A DNA stretch of 64,000 nucleotides from Rhodospirillales bacterium (GTDB lineage: Bacteria > Pseudomonadota > Alphaproteobacteria > Rhodospirillales > Defluviicoccaceae): the NCBI GenBank assembly GCA_016710335.1, contig JADJXQ010000005.1:308551-372550 (forward strand), read 5' to 3'. How positions within the stretch are numbered: the stretch's first letter is position 1; each line of letters opens with the position of its first letter. The notes beneath the pieces were generated by a model. The model ran no database searches and was not told where the DNA came from. It saw nothing but the letters and a program-made list of their open reading frames with translations. Both the position numbers and the translations under genes were made by a program. Positions 8,887 to 17,820 of the stretch are shown piece after piece.

Positions 8887-10518
8887 TCAGCGCGCCACAG
8901 CGTGAATCGCCGACTCCGGCAGGTCGCGGCCGAAGCAGCGCTGGTAGTACTCGGCCACCGTCGCCCGCTCCACCTCGTCGCACTTGTTGAGGAAGGTCAG
9001 CCGGAAGGCGAAGCCGAGGTCGCCGAAGATGCGGGTGTTCTCGGCCCAGGTGATCACCGTGCGCGGCGACATCACGGTCGAGATGTCGCCGTTGATGAAG
9101 CCGGCGCGGGTCAGGTCGGCCAAAGCCACCATGGAGGCGATGGTGTCGCGGCCGTCCTTGGTGTCGTAGCCGGGAACCTTGGCCAGCACGATCTTCCGCT
9201 CCGCCTCGTGCGGCAGGTAGTTCAGCGTCGCGACGATGTTCCAGCGGTCCATCTGGCCCTGGTTGATCTGCTGCGTGCCGTGGTACAGGCCGGTGGTGTC
9301 GCCGAGGCCGATGGTGTTGGCGGTGGCGAACAGGCGGAAATAGGGGTGCGGGCGGATCACCCGGTTCTGGTCGAGCAGGGTCAGCTTGCCCTCGACCTCC
9401 AGCACGCGCTGGATCACGAACATCACGTCCGGGCGGCCGGCGTCGTACTCGTCGAACACCAGCGCCGTCGGGTGCTGCAGCGCCCAGGGCAGGATGCCCT
9501 CGCGGAACTCGGTCACCTGCTTGCCGTCGCGCATGACGATGGCGTCCTTGCCGACCAGGTCGATGCGGCTGATGTGGCTGTCCAGGTTGATGCGCACGCA
9601 CGGCCAGTTGAGGCGCGCCGCCACCTGCTCGATGTGGGTCGACTTGCCGGTGCCGTGGTAGCCCTGGATCAGGACGCGGCGGTTGTAGGCGAAGCCGGCG
9701 AGGATCGCGAGCGTCGTGTCGTGATCGAAGCGGTAGGCGTCGTCGAGGTCTGGGACATGGTCCTCGGCGACGCCGAGCGCCGGCACCTCCATGTCGCAGT
9801 CGATGGCGGACGTCTGGCCGACGGACACCCGTATGGCCCCCCCGGGCCCCCCGCCCCCCCCCCGCGCCGCGCGCCGGCGCCCGGGGGTGCCCCGGACCAG
9901 TGTCCGTTTCAGCCCGTGTTCTGGTTGGTGGCCCCGCAAATTGGTCGTGGTCACCCCCGCGCCCGGGGTCGTCAGGCTCACCATGATGGTGCGATACGCT
10001 TCGCTGATCTCCTTGAACCGCTCTTCTGCCGCCTTGTCGCCGCCGTTGGCGTCCGGATGGTGCTGCTTCACCAGTTGCTTGTAGCGCTTCTTGACGATGG
10101 CGACGGTGACCGGCGCGGTCAAGTCGAGAACCACCAGGGCCTTTTCTTCCGGCGAAATCGACGGCCGGCGCACTTCCCGAGGATCCGATTGGAAAAACCC
10201 GAAGGCGTCCCTGAAGGTTCCGCTCGGGTGGACGAAGCTGCGCGGATCGTGCCCGAGACGCCAGGACGGTCGCTGCCACACGGTGTCCCGGCGCAGATCC
10301 GCCTCGACCTCGTCCTCGGTCATGCCTTGATAGTAGTTCCACGCCGAATTGTATTCGCGGATATGATCGAGACAGAACCAGACGTACGAGGTGAGCGCGG
10401 CGCGGGACTGCGGCGCCCGGTATTCCCCGCGTTGGGGGCAGCCCGGCCAGTGGCAGTGACCGGGCTCCCTGGTCTGCGCCTGAAACGTGCTGCGTCTGCG
10501 GCCGGTCGTCAATCTCAT
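8887..10518 (-). CDS. cobS: J-domain protein joined in frame to cobaltochelatase subunit CobS
   Basis: One open frame holds two proteins that are normally separate neighbours. Residues 1 to about 190 are the standalone J-domain protein usual beside cobS in alphaproteobacteria, with Cys-containing CHWPGCPQRGEYRAP near the start and the HPD motif at 154-156. From about residue 215 comes CobS, the AAA+ ATPase of aerobic cobaltochelatase: Walker A GYHGTGKS with Lys292, then VFDEYDAGRPD, FATANTIGLGD and a family-typical C-terminus. The join crosses a G/C-only stretch including a run of ten C at 9854-9863. No good start codon for CobS is visible there, so the fusion may be an indel artefact. Confidence 0.85.
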   Translation of the reverse strand: MRLTTGRRRSTFQAQTREPGHCHWPGCPQRGEYRAPQSRAALTSYVWFCLDHIREYNSAWNYYQGMTEDEVEADLRRDTVWQRPSWRLGHDPRSFVHPSGTFRDAFGFFQSDPREVRRPSISPEEKALVVLDLTAPVTVAIVKKRYKQLVKQHHPDANGGDKAAEERFKEISEAYRTIMVSLTTPGAGVTTTNLRGHQPEHGLKRTLVRGTPGRRRAARGGGGGPGGAIRVSVGQTSAIDCDMEVPALGVAEDHVPDLDDAYRFDHDTTLAILAGFAYNRRVLIQGYHGTGKSTHIEQVAARLNWPCVRINLDSHISRIDLVGKDAIVMRDGKQVTEFREGILPWALQHPTALVFDEYDAGRPDVMFVIQRVLEVEGKLTLLDQNRVIRPHPYFRLFATANTIGLGDTTGLYHGTQQINQGQMDRWNIVATLNYLPHEAERKIVLAKVPGYDTKDGRDTIASMVALADLTRAGFINGDISTVMSPRTVITWAENTRIFGDLGFAFRLTFLNKCDEVERATVAEYYQRCFGRDLPESAIHAVAR

Positions 10519-10673
10519 GGGCATACTATGGTCATTCGCTCGCTGACAGGCAACCCGATCCGCGGGCGTTGCGCACGCCTGGCCGGGCCGGAGTCTTGCG
10601 ATCGCGGCTTGACGCCGCCGGACGATGACATCACCACTTCTTCGTCACGCAAACTGGTACGAGATGGCACGTC

Positions 10674-10952
10674 ATGACCATAGCTTCGATCCTCCGAGCC
10701 AAGCTGCAGGCGGCGTTCGAGCCGTCCCTGCTGACCATCGTCGACGAGTCCCACAAGCACGTCGGCCATGCCGGCGCCCGCCCGGAAGGCGAAACCCATT
10801 TCAGGGTGGAAATCGTATCGCAGCAGTTCGGCGGCAAGTCCCGGGTCGACCGCCACCGCATGGTCACGGCGGTAATCGCCGAGGAACTGGCGGGCCCCGT
10901 TCACGCCTTCAGCCTGAAGGCGCTGACGCCGGCCGAAATCGACGCCCGGTAG
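10674..10952 (+). CDS. bolA: BolA-family protein
   Basis: A 92-residue BolA-family protein. It shows the class II KH-like fold signature: VDESHKHVGHAGARPEGETHF with the conserved His pair, then a helix-strand ending in HAFSLKALTP. BolA proteins partner with monothiol glutaredoxins in iron-sulfur and iron signalling and may bind DNA. It lies divergent from the J-domain/cobS gene, an arrangement common in alphaproteobacteria. It begins with ATG at 10674, and its length is normal. Confidence 0.93.
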   Translation: MTIASILRAKLQAAFEPSLLTIVDESHKHVGHAGARPEGETHFRVEIVSQQFGGKSRVDRHRMVTAVIAEELAGPVHAFSLKALTPAEIDAR

Positions 10953-10962
10953 TGCGCGCCAC

Positions 10963-10990
10963 CAAAAAAGCCGCCCCGGGGAGGGGCGGC
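10963..10990 (-). terminator. Rho-independent terminator for the leftward PAS gene
   Basis: An inverted repeat GCCGCCCC/GGGGCGGC (10970-10977 and 10983-10990) with a five-base loop is bordered on its left by six A. Read leftward it is a GC-rich stem followed by a T run, a classic intrinsic terminator. It lies 137 bases after the end of the leftward PAS gene and just past bolA. For rightward transcription it would be only a hairpin. Confidence 0.75.
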
Positions 10991-11127
10991 CTAGTTTGGA
11001 TAGGGAGGAGGTCAATGCGAACCAAGCTCTGAATTGTTGGTTCGCGAGGACGCTCGCGGGACACGCGTGGTATACCCCGATTGGGTTATGTAAACAAGCT
11101 TTTTCTGAAATTTTTTCTGTTCCCTGT

Positions 11128-12285
11128 TCATTCCGGATCCGACAGCCCGGCGGGGCCGTCCTGACGAGAGGTTTCGCGAACGCTGGTTCTGTAGCCCGCG
11201 GCGTGTCCATCCTGATCCGTAATGGCTTGCCAAGAGATCGCCGCGTGCCGAACGGTCTTGTCCTTGCAAACGATGCGGAACGGCAGGTCGTTGCCCTGCG
11301 GAGCTTTAAGTTCCTGCACGAAGCGTTCGCGATCGGCGCGATAAACCAGAGGCAGAGGATAGTGCCGCATGCCCATGCACTCGGCCACCGAGTAGCCGGT
11401 GATCCGCTCCACCGCGGGATTGATCCATAGCGGCGTCATGTGCGGCCCTATCCAGCTTTCCCAGTCGTAGGTATGCTCGGCTATCGACCGGAATCGGGCC
11501 TCGCTGGCGCGCAGCGCGCGCTCAGCCTCGATGCGTTCGGTGATGTCGAGACAGGAGCCGATGTAGCCGGCGAGAGCGCCGGTCTCGCTGTAACGCGGAA
11601 CGCCGGTTTCCAGGATCCAGCGCCAGGCGCCATCTCGCCGTCTGAGGCGATACTCCATCCGATAGGAACGGCGGTTGTCGAAGGCTCCTGAATAGACGGC
11701 GAAGCAACTGCTGCGATCATCGGGGTGAAGGCACTCCCCCCAGCCGCCGCCCAGGACCTGCTCGAGAGAGCGGGCCGTGAACTCCAGCCACGCATTGTTC
11801 ACGTAGGTGCAGCGCTTGTCCGCGTCCGCCACCCAGATCATCACCGGGGCCGCATCCGCCACCAGACGGAACCGCTGCTCGGCCTCCTGCAACTGGTGTT
11901 CCTTGCGGACGCGGTCGGTAACGTCGTCCTGGACTGCGACCCAGTGGCTGACGTCGCCGTCGGATGAGCGCAGCGGCGCCATCCGGACCTCGTTCCAGAA
12001 CAACGCTCCGTCCTTCCGGTAGTTGCGCAGCACCGCCGTCACCGGGCGGTGTTGCGCCAGGGCATCGCGAATGAGCTGCAAGCCCTCCTGGTCGCGATCA
12101 TGCGCGAACAGAAAACGCAGGTTGCGGCCGCGGACCTCATCGCGAGCATAGCCGGTCAACATCTCGAACGCCGGGTTGACATCGACGACGGCGTGGTCGG
12201 CATCCCGGCCGGCGGTCACAACGATCGAGGCGGTCGACGCTTCGAACGCGCGACAAACCAGTCTGTCAGAAGGCTGATCGTTCAT
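11128..12285 (-). CDS. Triple PAS protein with a Cys-less LOV-like first domain
   Basis: A 385-residue soluble protein made of three PAS/PAC units and nothing else. Unit 1 closely resembles a LOV photoreceptor domain (NPAFEMLTGYARDEVRGRN, NYRKDGALFWNEV, WVAVQDDVTDR). However, the residue that should be the photoactive Cys in the NCRFLQ motif is Leu56 (NLRFLF). Unit 2 is a PAS_3 type domain (YVNNAWLEFTARSLEQ with a PAC ending GYIGSCLDITERIEAE). Unit 3 is another PAS (WINPAVERITGYSVAECMG). There is no kinase, cyclase or GGDEF output, so it must act through a partner. The ATG at 12285 has GAGG just upstream, inside a short tandem repeat. The gene follows the CBS gene on the same strand. Confidence 0.82.
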   Translation of the reverse strand: MNDQPSDRLVCRAFEASTASIVVTAGRDADHAVVDVNPAFEMLTGYARDEVRGRNLRFLFAHDRDQEGLQLIRDALAQHRPVTAVLRNYRKDGALFWNEVRMAPLRSSDGDVSHWVAVQDDVTDRVRKEHQLQEAEQRFRLVADAAPVMIWVADADKRCTYVNNAWLEFTARSLEQVLGGGWGECLHPDDRSSCFAVYSGAFDNRRSYRMEYRLRRRDGAWRWILETGVPRYSETGALAGYIGSCLDITERIEAERALRASEARFRSIAEHTYDWESWIGPHMTPLWINPAVERITGYSVAECMGMRHYPLPLVYRADRERFVQELKAPQGNDLPFRIVCKDKTVRHAAISWQAITDQDGHAAGYRTSVRETSRQDGPAGLSDPE

Positions 12286-12291
12286 ATTGCC

Positions 12292-12318
12292 TCACCCTCG
12301 TCACCCTCGTCACCCTCG
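12292..12318. repeat. 9-bp tandem repeat upstream of the PAS gene
   Basis: Three perfect copies of TCACCCTCG, followed by a partly matching fourth. On the leftward strand each unit reads CGAGGGTGA, so Shine-Dalgarno-like GAGGGTGA sequences are repeated just before the PAS gene's ATG. The repeat fills most of the 58-base gap between the CBS and PAS genes. Copy-number change could alter translation of the PAS gene. Confidence 0.8.
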
Positions 12319-12343
12319 TCACCCGCAGCGCGGACCACGGTCG

Positions 12344-13030
12344 CTAATCGGCCGCGGCGGCACCAAGCTGCGGGGCAAAATCGCTCCTGGATGAGGTCCG
12401 CGCCACCGGCACGACCCGTCTCGATGTTGAGCGCGGCTGAGAAAGCCGGGCTCCCGCCCGGCCGTCAACGTGGACGCCATCCGCCGCGCCCTTCCACCGC
12501 TTCGGGCTCCAGTCACCCTCGAAGATGCGCCGCGCCGCTGCCTCGGCCTCAGTCTTGCTGACTGCAGCACCGACGTTGAGGATCACGAGCGGCGCCTCGT
12601 GCAACCTCCCGCGGACATCCGCCAGCGTCTTGTAGAAGGTCACCCGCCACGGCGCCTTGCTGGATGCGCCGCCACGCAGATCGCTCAAAGAAACGACCCC
12701 GGTCAGACGCCCGGCTCGATCGAGTACCGGCAACCGCCGGACGCCATGCTCCATCATGATCCTTTCCGCCGCCTCGGCTGGCTGATCTTCAAAGCAGCAC
12801 AGAGCTTCGCTCGACATCACGGTCCAGACCTTGTTTCGGGTGGATGCCTTGCCCTCGGCAAGGCCCCGCACCACGATGTCACGATCGGTGACGACGCCCA
12901 AGAGCCGGTCGTCGCTGCTGACCAACAAGCAGCCGACGTTCGCGTCACGCATCATTCTGGCTGCGGCGGCAATCGTCGTGCTTGGGTCGATGGTGTCGAC
13001 CGGGCTGTTCATGACCTCCCTGATCCTCAT
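12344..13030 (-). CDS. CBS-pair domain protein
   Basis: A 228-residue protein with two CBS motifs. CBS1 has VMNSPVDTIDPSTTIAAAARMM and VGCLLVSSDDRLLGVVTDRDIVVRGLAEG. CBS2 has VMSSEALCCFEDQPAEAAERIM and RRLPVLDRAGRLTGVVSLSDL. CBS pairs bind adenine nucleotides and act as energy sensors. The C-terminal 90 residues contain a stretch like small stress proteins (KTEAEAAARRIFEGDW), then a low-complexity tail. ATG at 13030 was chosen over a longer start because AAGGAG lies upstream and the CBS domain starts at once. Neighbours suggest a stress or redox role, which is inference. Confidence 0.82.
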   Translation of the reverse strand: MRIREVMNSPVDTIDPSTTIAAAARMMRDANVGCLLVSSDDRLLGVVTDRDIVVRGLAEGKASTRNKVWTVMSSEALCCFEDQPAEAAERIMMEHGVRRLPVLDRAGRLTGVVSLSDLRGGASSKAPWRVTFYKTLADVRGRLHEAPLVILNVGAAVSKTEAEAAARRIFEGDWSPKRWKGAADGVHVDGRAGARLSQPRSTSRRVVPVARTSSRSDFAPQLGAAAAD

Positions 13031-13112
13031 GTCTTCTCTCCTTCGTCTTTCTCTAAACGGTGCCGATCCGGGCACCTTCCGTGTCCATCACTTCGGCCGC
13101 GCCCGAAGCCGG

Positions 13113-13859
13113 CTATGCAGCCAGCCGCCACCGGCTCTCGTCTTCGGCGCCCGAAACGCCCGAACCGTTCCGATCTCTGGCCGTCGGCAGCGTGTTGCCG
13201 CTGCGCCTCATCAGGCCGTCGACCGTCCGCTCGATGTCGTTGCGCCGAAGCCCGATGTCGGCCAGCAACCGGCCGTCCAGCGCCTGGAGTTGAGCGACGG
13301 CGACCCGCCGCCGTCGCCGGCACAGATAGCGCTCGACGACGCCGATCCACAGGAGTCGCGCCGTTGTCCTGAGCGCGCGCCGGAGCGCTTCGGCAACCGG
13401 CAGGGGCTCGGCCATGGTCTCCGGCAGCGGCCGGTGCGCGGGGTCATCCCGATGGAGCGCCGGCAATCCGCGCAATCGTTTGAACAGGTCTCTCGCGTAT
13501 GCCATGGCGGGAACTGTCGCCGGGTGATGTCCGGCTGTCGTGTTTGCGACAGCAGCAGCTTCGCTGCGGCGAGGACAATTCATGCGGCGCCGACCGAGAT
13601 CAGGTTCATATCCAGGCTTGCGGCCTTTCATCCGTGCTAAGGTGTCCTCGGCATAACGCAGTGCGCGATGGTCTTCGGTGGCCGGCGTTCCGTGTGCGCC
13701 ATGATGGGCACGGACTACCCCGTATCCCGTCAAGCGATGGAACAGGTCATTGGCGTACATGGTTGGGTCGCCGACTTTCCTTGCGTCCATGATGGGGTGT
13801 CCCTCATGCGCCCGCTTGCGCGTCTTGAAGGTGTTGTCATCTGTCCTGTGGATATACAT
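13113..13859 (-). CDS. DUF1127-domain protein with a repeated N-terminal motif
   Basis: A 248-residue basic protein. Near the C-terminus is a DUF1127-like segment (RRRRRVAVAQLQALDGRLLADIGL followed by RRNDIERTVDG), a short Arg-rich helix pair common in alphaproteobacteria and linked in some species to RNA turnover and phosphate or stress responses. Residues around 37-51 (MYANDLFHRLTGYG) and around 119-133 (MAYARDLFKRLRGLP) repeat the same motif, as if two short genes had merged. A strong AAGGAG eight bases before the ATG at 13859 supports the long form. The ATG at 13505, giving 130 residues, lacks a clear ribosome site. Confidence 0.65.
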   Translation of the reverse strand: MYIHRTDDNTFKTRKRAHEGHPIMDARKVGDPTMYANDLFHRLTGYGVVRAHHGAHGTPATEDHRALRYAEDTLARMKGRKPGYEPDLGRRRMNCPRRSEAAAVANTTAGHHPATVPAMAYARDLFKRLRGLPALHRDDPAHRPLPETMAEPLPVAEALRRALRTTARLLWIGVVERYLCRRRRRVAVAQLQALDGRLLADIGLRRNDIERTVDGLMRRSGNTLPTARDRNGSGVSGAEDESRWRLAA

Positions 13860-13973
13860 CCCTGTCACTCCTTGGTTGTCTGCGCTCGCAGGTCGCCCCG
13901 CACGTCGGGCGGTGGACGCAGCAAGCGCGCACGTTGCAGCATGGCGATCGGTCGCCGATCCGGTGCGCCGCGT

Positions 13974-14177
13974 TCACGCGGCGGGGGGCGGGCCGGAGCC
14001 GTTATCGGGCGGGCGCGATCGCGATTTCGGCTTAAGCCGGGCCACGACCGTCATCGGGACGAGGTTCGCCGTTCGCTGTGGACGACGTGCGGAAACGGGA
14101 GCACCGCAAACGGGACAGCGAGTTCCCGACGAAGGCGCCCCTCCGTTGCAGTGAGGGCACTGGATTGAAGACAGCAT
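13974..14177 (-). CDS. Small zinc-ribbon protein
   Basis: A 67-residue protein with a treble-clef or zinc-ribbon pattern CPHCNGG, ten residues, then CPVCGAPV near its N-terminus, and a basic tail rich in Arg, Lys and Pro. The four Cys can bind one zinc. AGAGGATG upstream of the ATG at 14177 gives a plausible ribosome site. It lies upstream of the DUF1127 gene on the same strand. Function is unknown. Confidence 0.55.
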   Translation of the reverse strand: MLSSIQCPHCNGGAPSSGTRCPVCGAPVSARRPQRTANLVPMTVVARLKPKSRSRPPDNGSGPPPAA

Positions 14178-14632
14178 GATGTTGGCATCCTCTTGGGCGG
14201 CTTCGTGAGCGAGCACGGAAGCCGTCTACCGACGGACCGCGGTCCGCCGGACGACTGGAAACGATCAACGGTGATTTCGGTGGGATTGGCCCCCGAGCCG
14301 GGCCGGGGCGGAGCTACGCCCGGCCAGCGACGCTCGGGGCGAGACCGCCCGTTTTCAGGGAGCCTGAATGCAAGAGAAAGCGGGTGGGGCAAAGACGCAT
14401 AATCATGTTAATCTAAATATAGAAGATGCCGGTAAGAATGCAACCATATTTGCGATCGCCGGGAACGTCAGAAACGTGCCGCCGCCCGCCGCCCGCCTCC
14501 CGCCGCCAAATTGAGGATGCCGGCGAGAGACGCGGCGACAACGAGGGCCAAGTCTTCAAGCATCCTCAACCGGCGATCGCGGATGTCTCGGCCAACATGG
14601 CCGAGAAGTAGACCGAAGGTCGTTGAGGCCGC
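14178..14632. other. Intergenic region, no gene seen
   Basis: About 455 bases between the zinc-ribbon gene and glgC. It contains a short AT-rich island at about 14398-14425 in otherwise GC-rich DNA, which may hold the promoter for the leftward zinc-ribbon gene. The short open frames here have no recognisable features. No hairpin with a T run was found after glgC. Confidence 0.5.
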
Positions 14633-15886
14633 TCAGATCGTGATCGTGCTGAGCTTGACCGGGGTGCGCTTGCCTTCGATGACGACGATGCCGCTTTCCG
14701 AGACGTGGTATTTCTTGCGGTCCTCGTCGAGGTTGTAGCCGATCACCGAGTCCTCCGGGATCTGTACGTTCTTCTCCAGAATGCAGCGCCGCAGCTTGGA
14801 ACGGCGGCCGATGTCGCAGTTGTCGAAGATCACGCATTCGTCGATTTCGACGCCGGCGTGGGCGTAGACATGGCGCCCGATAACGGAATTGCGGATCGAC
14901 GCGCCGGAAATGATGCAGCCGCCGGCCACGACCGAGTCGATGGCCTGGCCGCGGCGGCCGTCCTCGTCGAACGCGAACTTGGTCGGCGGGTCTGAGTAGC
15001 CCGCCGTCCGCAGCGGCCATTGGGCATTGAACAAATTGAGCTGCGGGTCGATCGCTCGCAGATCCATGTTCGCCTCGTAGTACGCGTCTAGGGTGCCGAC
15101 GTCGCGCCAGTACGGCATCTTGCCGTGCGGTTCGCCGGGAATGCGGTTGGTCATGAAGTCGTAGGCGAACAGCTCTGCCGAGCTCACCATCTTCGGCAGG
15201 ATGTCCTTGCCGAAGTCGTGGGAGCTGTTTTCGTCCTTCTGATCTTCTTCGACCATCTTGAGCAGCATGTCGGTCGAGAAGATGTAATTCCCCATCGATG
15301 CATAGACGCGGTTGGGGTCGCCGGGCATGGTCGGCGCGTCCGCCTTCTTCTCGTGAAAGCCAATGATGCGGCCGGAGTGTGTCGTCTCCAGCACGCCGAA
15401 TTCCTTCGAGTACTTTTTGTCCGTCGGGATCGCCGCAACGGTCGCGTGGGCGCGCTTGTGCTCGTGGAACTCGATCATCTCATGGATGTTCATGCGATAG
15501 ATGTGATCGGCGCCGAACACGGCAACGATGTCGGGGCGGGACTGCTCGATCAGGTTGATGTTCTGATGAATGGCGTCGGCGGTGCCCCGGTACCAGTCCT
15601 TGCCGGCGCTGCGCATCTGAGCCGGTACCGGCACCACGAAGGCGCTCTTCAGGATGCCGCCGGTCTGCCAGCCATCGTTCAGGTGCTGCAGGAGCGACTG
15701 ACTGCGAAACTGGATGACTACATAGATGGAGTGGATGCCCGAGTTGATCAGGCTCGACAGCACGAAGTCGACGATGCGGTACTTGCCGCCGAACGGAACC
15801 GCCGGCTTGGCGCGCTCCTTGGTCAGCGGAGCGAGGCGGGTTCCCTCCCCCCCGGCGAGCACTATGGCGAGCACTTTGAGCCTCAT
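14633..15886 (-). CDS. glgC: Glucose-1-phosphate adenylyltransferase
   Basis: A 417-residue ADP-glucose pyrophosphorylase, the committed step of bacterial glycogen synthesis. Near the N-terminus is the nucleotidyltransferase signature VLAGGEGTRLAPLTKERAKP with the PFGGKYRIVDF activator-site region. Later come GTADAIHQN, GADHIYRM, the glucose-1-P site IGFHEKK and a C-terminal left-handed beta-helix (SGASIRNSVIG, EIDECVIFDNC). ATG at 15886 is preferred because a strong GAGGAGGAG lies upstream, and in-frame Met codons further 5' are less likely starts. No other glycogen gene is nearby, so the gene stands alone here. Confidence 0.95.
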   Translation of the reverse strand: MRLKVLAIVLAGGEGTRLAPLTKERAKPAVPFGGKYRIVDFVLSSLINSGIHSIYVVIQFRSQSLLQHLNDGWQTGGILKSAFVVPVPAQMRSAGKDWYRGTADAIHQNINLIEQSRPDIVAVFGADHIYRMNIHEMIEFHEHKRAHATVAAIPTDKKYSKEFGVLETTHSGRIIGFHEKKADAPTMPGDPNRVYASMGNYIFSTDMLLKMVEEDQKDENSSHDFGKDILPKMVSSAELFAYDFMTNRIPGEPHGKMPYWRDVGTLDAYYEANMDLRAIDPQLNLFNAQWPLRTAGYSDPPTKFAFDEDGRRGQAIDSVVAGGCIISGASIRNSVIGRHVYAHAGVEIDECVIFDNCDIGRRSKLRRCILEKNVQIPEDSVIGYNLDEDRKKYHVSESGIVVIEGKRTPVKLSTITI

Positions 15887-16175
15887 GGCGACCTTCTCCT
15901 CCTCATGTTTCATGCGGCGATCATTGGTCATCGGTTCTGTGTCGCATCCCGAGGCAGGTGAGCGCGGCGGGCAACCGCGCCACCCGCAAGTTCAGCAATC
16001 GAATCGCCATAAGGACGCCGTTCACGGCCGATGTTGCAACGCACCATTGATAGCACCCTTGGAACCGGATCTCCAAGACTGGAACGCCGCATGCGGCTCG
16101 GTATAGTAGGAACTCTGAAGGCCCCATCGAGTGCAGGCCCATCAGAGCAGGTCTTAGTGAAGGGAAGTCCCGTCC

Positions 16176-17714
16176 ATGAACATCGGATCGTTGCTGCCGC
16201 GCCATGCGCGCTTCCGCGGGGACCACGTGGCGCTGGTGGTCGGCGACCGGCGGTTGACCTACCGAGAGCTGAACGCCTACGTCAACCGTTACGCCCATGC
16301 GCTGCTGGCCTGCGGTCTTCGCAAGGGCGACAAGTTCACCACGGTGCTGCCCAACTGCCTGGAGATGATGGCCTCTTACTGGGCCGCGGCCAAGACCGGC
16401 ATCGTCATCGTCCCGGCCAGCCCGTTGTTGCAAGGCGAGGGACTGGCGACGCTGCTCGCGGACTCCGACACCGCCATGGTCGTCGGCCACGCATCGTTCG
16501 CGGAGACGTTCGGGCGCATCCGGGAACGCCTGCCGGCGATCGCCGCCGACCGCTACGTCCTGGTGGGTGGTGGCGAAGCGCCGGTACCCGGTTTTCGGTC
16601 TTTCGAGGCGATGATCGCGGATCAGGCGGAAAGCGAGCCGCCGGACGCCGGCCTCACCGACCAGGACATGTTCAATATCATGTATTCGAGCGGCACCACC
16701 GGGCTGCCGAAGGGGATCATCCACACCCACTACGTTCGGGCCATGTACTGCATGATCTTCGCGGAGACGTTCCGCATCATCCCGGAGAGCATCGTGCTCC
16801 ATTCGGGCTCCATCGTCTTCAATGGCTCGATGGTCGACCTGATGCCGTGGATGTTCGTCGGCGGTACCTACATCCTCCACGAGGCGTTCGCCGCCGAGCG
16901 GGTGATAGAGACGATCGCCGCCGAGAAGGTGACCCACATCGTGATGGTGCCGTCGCAGATCATCGCCGTCCTCAACCACCCGGCGTTCGCGCCTGACAAG
17001 CTCGGGTCGCTGGAGATGCTGCAAAACATCGGCGCGCCGCTGCCGCTTCCCTACAAGCAGAAGTTGAACGACCTGCTGCCGAACCGGTTCTACGAACTCT
17101 ACGGCCTGACCGAAGGCCTGATGACGGTGCTCGACAAGCACGACGCCATGCGCAAAGTCGGCTCCGTCGGCTGTGCGCCGCCGTTCATGGACATCAAGAT
17201 TTTTCGCGACGACGGCACGGAGGCGGCGCCCGGCGAGGTGGGCGAGATCTGCGGCCAGAGCCCGTGCATGATGCCGGGGTACTACAAGCGGCCGGACCTG
17301 ACCGACAGGGCGATCATCGACGGCTGGTTGCGTTCCGGCGATCTCGGCTATCTCGACGAGGACGGCTACCTGTTCCTGGTCGACCGCATGAAGGACATGA
17401 TCATCTCCGGCGGCGTCAACGTCTATCCCAAGGACATCGAGGACGTGGTCATCGGCCACCCGGCAGTGCAGGAAGTGGCGGTGTTCGGCGCGCCCGACGA
17501 CAAGTGGGGCGAGGTGCCGGTCGCCGCCGTGGTCCTTGCCAAGGGCCGGTCGCCGACCCCGGCGGAATTGGTCGCGTGGACCAACGAGCGGGTCGGCGCC
17601 AAGTTCCAGCGCCTGCACGACGTGGTGCTCTACGACGAGTTCCCCCGCAACGTCGCCGGCAAGACCCTCAAGCGCGACATGCGCGACGCCTATAAGCCGG
17701 GGAACGGCGGTTAG
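16176..17714 (+). CDS. AMP-forming acyl-CoA synthetase / ligase
   Basis: A 512-residue ANL-superfamily enzyme that activates a carboxylic acid with ATP and passes it to CoA. The order is standard: P-loop MYSSGTTGLPKGI, then YELYGLTEG, the adenosine and hinge region GWLRSGDLGYLDEDGYL with DRMKDMIISGGVNVYP, and the C-terminal catalytic Lys in NVAGKTLKRDM. Length is that of medium/long-chain fatty-acid or aromatic-acid CoA ligases. The substrate cannot be fixed from sequence. The gene is alone on its strand and starts at ATG 16176 after GAAGGGAAG. Confidence 0.88.
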   Translation: MNIGSLLPRHARFRGDHVALVVGDRRLTYRELNAYVNRYAHALLACGLRKGDKFTTVLPNCLEMMASYWAAAKTGIVIVPASPLLQGEGLATLLADSDTAMVVGHASFAETFGRIRERLPAIAADRYVLVGGGEAPVPGFRSFEAMIADQAESEPPDAGLTDQDMFNIMYSSGTTGLPKGIIHTHYVRAMYCMIFAETFRIIPESIVLHSGSIVFNGSMVDLMPWMFVGGTYILHEAFAAERVIETIAAEKVTHIVMVPSQIIAVLNHPAFAPDKLGSLEMLQNIGAPLPLPYKQKLNDLLPNRFYELYGLTEGLMTVLDKHDAMRKVGSVGCAPPFMDIKIFRDDGTEAAPGEVGEICGQSPCMMPGYYKRPDLTDRAIIDGWLRSGDLGYLDEDGYLFLVDRMKDMIISGGVNVYPKDIEDVVIGHPAVQEVAVFGAPDDKWGEVPVAAVVLAKGRSPTPAELVAWTNERVGAKFQRLHDVVLYDEFPRNVAGKTLKRDMRDAYKPGNGG

Positions 17715-17820
17715 GAGCCCGCAGCGCCCGCCGGTCCGGCGGACTGTCCCAGGTTAATGCCCCTGGCGTGGCCGCGGCGGTAGGCTCCGCTCCCATGACG
17801 AAAGGGATAGGAGCGACGAT

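Noticed and set aside
8288..10342. A 684-codon minus-strand frame covering cobS and part of cobT
   Set aside because: Most of it is the wrong frame of cobS. Only its last part matches a piece of frameshifted cobT, which is included in that entry.
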